Of a DNA stretch of 64,000 bases, positions 61,130-64,000 are shown in pieces. The notes beneath the pieces were generated by a model. That model ran no database searches. It was not told the DNA's origin and saw only the letters and a list, made by a program, of their open reading frames with translations. The position numbers and the translations under genes were made by a program. Where the stretch lies: assembly GCF_036248255.1 (NCBI RefSeq), contig NZ_CP109178.1, forward strand, positions 6,660,001-6,724,000. Direction: 5' to 3'. Source of the stretch: Streptomyces sp. NBC_01717. GTDB lineage: Bacteria > Actinomycetota > Actinomycetes > Streptomycetales > Streptomycetaceae. Each line of letters begins with the position of its first letter. Within the stretch, counting starts at the first letter, position 1.

Positions 61130-62491
61130 GTGGAGCAGCCCGCAAGCGGCGCCGAACCGGCAGATGGAGCCGGCGACGCCGTCGAGGCGCTCGACCGCCC
61201 GCTGCCCGAAGGCGTACGGCGGCGGGTCGTCGCGCTGGTCTCGGACGCGTTCGGTGGCCTCACGGTCACCGAACTCCCGGCCCAGCTGAGGCAGTACGCC
61301 CGCTTCACCCCGACCCGGCGCGCCAAGTTCGCCGGGAACGCGATGGCGGCCGCCCTGGAGAGCGACACACTGTTCCGCCAGCGCATCGGAGAACGGCTCC
61401 GGGAGTCGCAGCCCGAGCTGACCGCGGCTGTGGAGGCAGGGGCGCCGCCCGCTGCCGCCGACCCCGTCGATGTGGCCGCCGCGGCCTATGTGCTGCGCCC
61501 GGTCGGCTGGGTGAAGCTGGTCGCCGCAGCCGGCGAGGAGGTCCAGCGGGCCGACGCCGAACGGGCCGACGAGGAGAGCCGGCGCGAACTGGAACGGCTG
61601 CGCGAGGAACTCGCCCAGGCCCGGACCCAGACCAAGAGCGAGACCGAACGGCTCCGCGGTGAGCTGGACGCGGCCCGCAAGGAAGCCGACGCGCTGCAGC
61701 GCAAACTGCGCTCCGCCCTGAGCGAGGTCAAGCGCGGTGAGGCAGCGGTGCGCCGGGGCAAGGCCGAGACCGAGACCGTACGGACCGAGGCGGCCGCGCG
61801 GATCTCCGCGGCCGAGAGCGAGACCCGGCGGCTGCGGGCCCGGCTCGGAGAGGCGGAGGCGTCCGTCGAGGCGAGCCGCAGGGCAGCCAGGGAGGGCCGC
61901 TCGGTCGAGGACATGCGGCTGCGGCTGCTGCTCGACACGGTGCTCGACGCGGCCCGCGGGCTGCGCCGCGAACTGGCCCTGCCGCCCTCTTCGATCCGCC
62001 CCGCGGACAGTGTCGACGCGGTCGAGCCCGGTGCGATGTCGCCCAAGGACATTGCCGCCAGGGCGCTTTCGGACACCGACCCGGCCCTGCTCGACCAACT
62101 GCTCGCACTGCCGCAGGCGCATCTGATCGTGGACGGCTACAACGTCACCAAGACCGGCTATCCGCAACTGCCGCTGGAGAAGCAGCGACTGCGGCTGCTG
62201 GGCGGTCTCGCGGTGCTCGCGGCGCAGTCCGGCGCCGAGATGACCTGCGTCTTCGACGGGGCCGAACTGGCCGCTCCGGTCCTGCTCGCACCGCCGCGCG
62301 GGGTGCGGGTGCTCTTCAGCAAGCCAGGTGTCACCGCCGACGAGCTCATCCGTCAACTGGCCCGCGCCGAACCGCCGGGCAGGCCCGTCGTCGTGGTCTC
62401 CACCGACCGCGAGGTGGCGGACGGCGTCGCGAAGGCGGGGGCCAGGCCCGTTGCGTCCGTCTTGCTCCTGAAGCGACTTTCGCGTGTTTAG
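61130..62491 (+). CDS. NYN-domain (YacP-like) RNA-associated protein
   Basis: A 453-residue protein. The N-terminal part (about 20-130) is a conserved helical domain, followed by a long coiled coil (about 140-275, Glu/Arg-rich ERLREELAQARTQTKSETER). The C-terminal domain (about 325-453) is of the YacP/NYN nuclease type, starting LIVDGYNVTKTGYP with the metal-binding Asp, then VFDGAEL and VVSTDREVADG. The family is predicted to process tRNA or rRNA. The start is GTG 61130 behind GGGGTGA. Confidence 0.9.
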   Translation: MEQPASGAEPADGAGDAVEALDRPLPEGVRRRVVALVSDAFGGLTVTELPAQLRQYARFTPTRRAKFAGNAMAAALESDTLFRQRIGERLRESQPELTAAVEAGAPPAAADPVDVAAAAYVLRPVGWVKLVAAAGEEVQRADAERADEESRRELERLREELAQARTQTKSETERLRGELDAARKEADALQRKLRSALSEVKRGEAAVRRGKAETETVRTEAAARISAAESETRRLRARLGEAEASVEASRRAAREGRSVEDMRLRLLLDTVLDAARGLRRELALPPSSIRPADSVDAVEPGAMSPKDIAARALSDTDPALLDQLLALPQAHLIVDGYNVTKTGYPQLPLEKQRLRLLGGLAVLAAQSGAEMTCVFDGAELAAPVLLAPPRGVRVLFSKPGVTADELIRQLARAEPPGRPVVVVSTDREVADGVAKAGARPVASVLLLKRLSRV

Positions 62492-62639
62492 TGCTAGTTG
62501 TGGTGACTTGCCGGAATTTACAGAACGGTCCGTCAAGCTGCGGCTACACGCGGTGTGATGTGAGTAAAGAAGTGACCGTTGGGGCGAGATTTTGCTTGTG
62601 AGGATTTGAACTGATCACAAGATGGTCACTAAGGTCGGG

Positions 62640-62757
62640 CCTCGAACCTTCGCACGGTTGATCACCCATCCGGGGTGACAGCGAAGGAACCGCCGAGTCC
62701 GTGACGTGCACGGAGCCGGGGATCCGATCCCCCACAACCCGGTAGGCGGCTCGAGGA
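62640..62757 (+). promoter_or_regulatory. c-di-AMP riboswitch (ydaO/yuaA type)
   Basis: The leader contains the conserved ydaO pattern: CCGCCGAGTCCG, then CACGGAGCCGGGGAT, a CCCC loop, and CAACCCGGTAGGCGGCTC. P1 forms between CCGCC (62690-62694) and GGCGG (62743-62747). A preceding stem, CCTTCGC (62647-62653) with GCGAAGG (62681-62687), fits the 5' domain. It sits directly before a cell-wall hydrolase gene, the classical target of this riboswitch in Streptomyces; c-di-AMP normally turns the gene off. Confidence 0.85.
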
Positions 62758-62774
62758 AGAAGGAGCTCGCCTTC

Positions 62775-63800
62775 GTGGCGTCCCACCGTCGTCCCAAGCA
62801 GCCGAGCCGCACCCGCGTGACCGTGCTCACCGCGACCGCCGCCGCGGCCGTTGCCCTGACCTCCCAGGCCGCCCACGCCGACCCCAAGCCGACCAAGAGT
62901 GAGGTCAAGGCGAAGGTCGACAAGCTCTACCACGAGGCGGAGACGGCCACCGAGAAGTACAGCGGGGCCAAGGAGCAGCAGCAGAAGCTCGAGAAGCAGG
63001 TCGGTGCGCTGCAGGACAAGGTGGCCCGCGGCCAGGAGGAGCTCAACACGCTCCGCAGCGGCCTCGGTTCGCTCGCCGCCGCGCAGTACCGCTCCGGTGG
63101 TATCGACCCGTCCGTGCAGCTCTTCCTCGCCTCCGACCCGGACAGCTTCCTCGACGAGGCCTCGGCCCTCGACCAGTTGACGGCGAAGCAGACCGAGTCC
63201 CTGGAGAAGATCCAGGAGAAGCAGCGGGCCCTCGCGCAGCAGCGCAAGGAGGCCCAGGACAAGCTGGCCGACCTCGCGGACGTCCGCAAGACGCTGGGTG
63301 AGAACAAGAAGAAGTTCCAGGGCAAGCTCGCCGAGGCGCGGAGCCTGCTCAACACCCTGACCGCCGCCGAGCGCGAGAAGATGCGCCAGGACGACCTGCG
63401 CGCGAGCCGCGCCGCGGGCAGCCGGGTCGACCTGGGCAACGAGGTCCCCGCCTCCGCCCTCGGCGCCGCCGCTCTCCGGGCCGCCGCCACCCAGCTCAAC
63501 AAGCCGTACGTCTCCGGCGGCACCGGCCCCAGCTCCTACGACTGCTCGGGCCTCACCCAGTGGGCCTATGCCCAGGCCGGCGCCGCTATCACCCGCACCA
63601 CGTACACCCAGATCAACCAGGGCACCCAGATAGGCCGCAGCGCCCTCAAGCCGGGCGACCTGGTCTTCTTCAACAACACGGCGCACGTGGGCCTGTACGC
63701 GGGCAACAACACCGTCCTGCACGCCCCGAAGCCGGGCGCGGTGGTCCGCTACGAGTCGATGAACACCATCGGCAGCTTCCAGGTCGGCGTGCGCATCTGA
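62775..63800 (+). CDS. NlpC/P60 cell-wall endopeptidase
   Basis: A 341-residue secreted peptidoglycan hydrolase. The signal peptide (VTVLTATAAAAVALTSQAAHA) cleaves near residue 35. A long coiled-coil domain (about 40-210, Lys/Glu/Gln-rich) is followed by the NlpC/P60 domain (about 230-341) with catalytic C257 (SSYDCSGLTQW), H304 (NNTAHVGLYAG) and the third polar residue in VLHAPKPG. The domain order matches mycobacterial RipA/RipC-like enzymes. The start is GTG 62775 with AAGGAG upstream. It is controlled by the riboswitch just before it. Confidence 0.95.
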   Translation: MASHRRPKQPSRTRVTVLTATAAAAVALTSQAAHADPKPTKSEVKAKVDKLYHEAETATEKYSGAKEQQQKLEKQVGALQDKVARGQEELNTLRSGLGSLAAAQYRSGGIDPSVQLFLASDPDSFLDEASALDQLTAKQTESLEKIQEKQRALAQQRKEAQDKLADLADVRKTLGENKKKFQGKLAEARSLLNTLTAAEREKMRQDDLRASRAAGSRVDLGNEVPASALGAAALRAAATQLNKPYVSGGTGPSSYDCSGLTQWAYAQAGAAITRTTYTQINQGTQIGRSALKPGDLVFFNNTAHVGLYAGNNTVLHAPKPGAVVRYESMNTIGSFQVGVRI

Positions 63801-63841
63801 CGACGCCCGAACGGGCGAATTCCGACGCCCTGACCAACTAC

Positions 63842-63878
63842 CCGCCCCGCCGGAGACCACAGGTCACCGGCGGGGCGG
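63842..63878 (+). terminator. terminator hairpin after nlpC/P60
   Basis: A 12-bp stem CCGCCCCGCCGG (63842-63853) with 63867-63878, with a smaller inner GACC/GGTC stem. Confidence 0.75.
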
Positions 63879-63952
63879 CGGCTTTCGCACCCGTCACCCG
63901 ACCGCCACGGCCGTTGGGCGCTCCGTAGTCGCGCGGCTACTGTCTGCCTGCT

Positions 63953-64000
63953 GTGCAGCTCCCGTCCGTCGGTCCGCCCGCCCCGGGCGGCAGGGGGCTG
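63953..64000 (+). CDS. possible start of the next gene (partial)
   Basis: GTG 63953 opens a frame (VQLPSVGPPAPGGRGL) running off the window. A -10-like TACTGT (63939-63944) with TTGGGC 19 bp before it would start transcription near the GTG, so it could be leaderless. Too short to identify. Confidence 0.3.
   Translation, partial: MQLPSVGPPAPGGRGL

Noticed and set aside
1..64000. Biosynthetic gene cluster, prophage or defence island
   Set aside because: No core biosynthetic enzymes, integrase, phage structural genes, restriction enzymes or CRISPR genes are visible; nearly all genes are core metabolism or conserved Streptomyces proteins.

Overview
The window is about 70% GC, with strand-biased codon use, GTG-rich starts and dense antisense open frames. 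Gene content and order place it in the chromosomal core of a Streptomyces species. It matches, as I remember it, the glnA-to-nlpC stretch of S. coelicolor (roughly SCO2198 down to SCO2136); that correspondence is from memory and was not searched.

Layout. 1-1150: the end of a Gln/Gly-repeat protein, a 168-bp MITE-like inverted-repeat element and a lower-GC gene-poor stretch. 1151-6627: nitrogen and lipoate genes (glnA with a textbook GlnR box, an RDD membrane protein, a DUF4191 protein, a small GlnR-linked protein, lipA and lipB). 6895-13268: a regulator with a collagen-like insert, an FAD oxidoreductase, a TIGR01777 epimerase, a GNAT acetyltransferase, a DUF4240 protein and a WYL regulator. 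13403-20354: 2-oxoacid dehydrogenase genes (aceE, a GntR regulator, a two-lipoyl E2, E3); the lipoate from lipA/lipB is the cofactor of that E2. 20682-33827: pepA, a GH114 lipoprotein, three cobalamin nucleotide-loop genes (cobS, cobT, and cobU fused to a PhnP-like domain), a lysyl-phosphatidylglycerol synthase-like pair, an HtrA-like protease and two methyltransferases.

34112-47067: pspA with its partner, a two-component system beside an RND exporter, nadA, an A-type Fe-S carrier, a PfkB-family kinase and a cysteine desulfurase fused to a TusA domain. 47337-56626: the respiratory block, ctaC-ctaD-ctaF, then ctaE-qcrC-qcrA-qcrB, encoding the cytochrome aa3 oxidase and the diheme bcc complex of actinobacteria. 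Three overlapping start/stop junctions show tight translational coupling. An L,D-transpeptidase and a receiver-only protein sit between the two halves. 56750-64000: trpD; a SAM-IV riboswitch, a six-codon leader frame and a class V aminotransferase; a rhomboid/RAM-domain pair; a zinc-ribbon protein; a NYN-domain protein; and an NlpC/P60 hydrolase behind a c-di-AMP (ydaO-type) riboswitch.

Most operons end in strong GC-rich hairpins without long U tracts, typical of the genus. No rRNA, tRNA, CRISPR array, complete insertion sequence or prophage is visible. The most notable non-genic signals are the dispersed MITE-like repeat with a second, truncated copy at 42691-42728, the two riboswitches, a shared motif at identical spacing upstream of the WYL and DUF4240 genes, and a perfect 58-bp palindrome.
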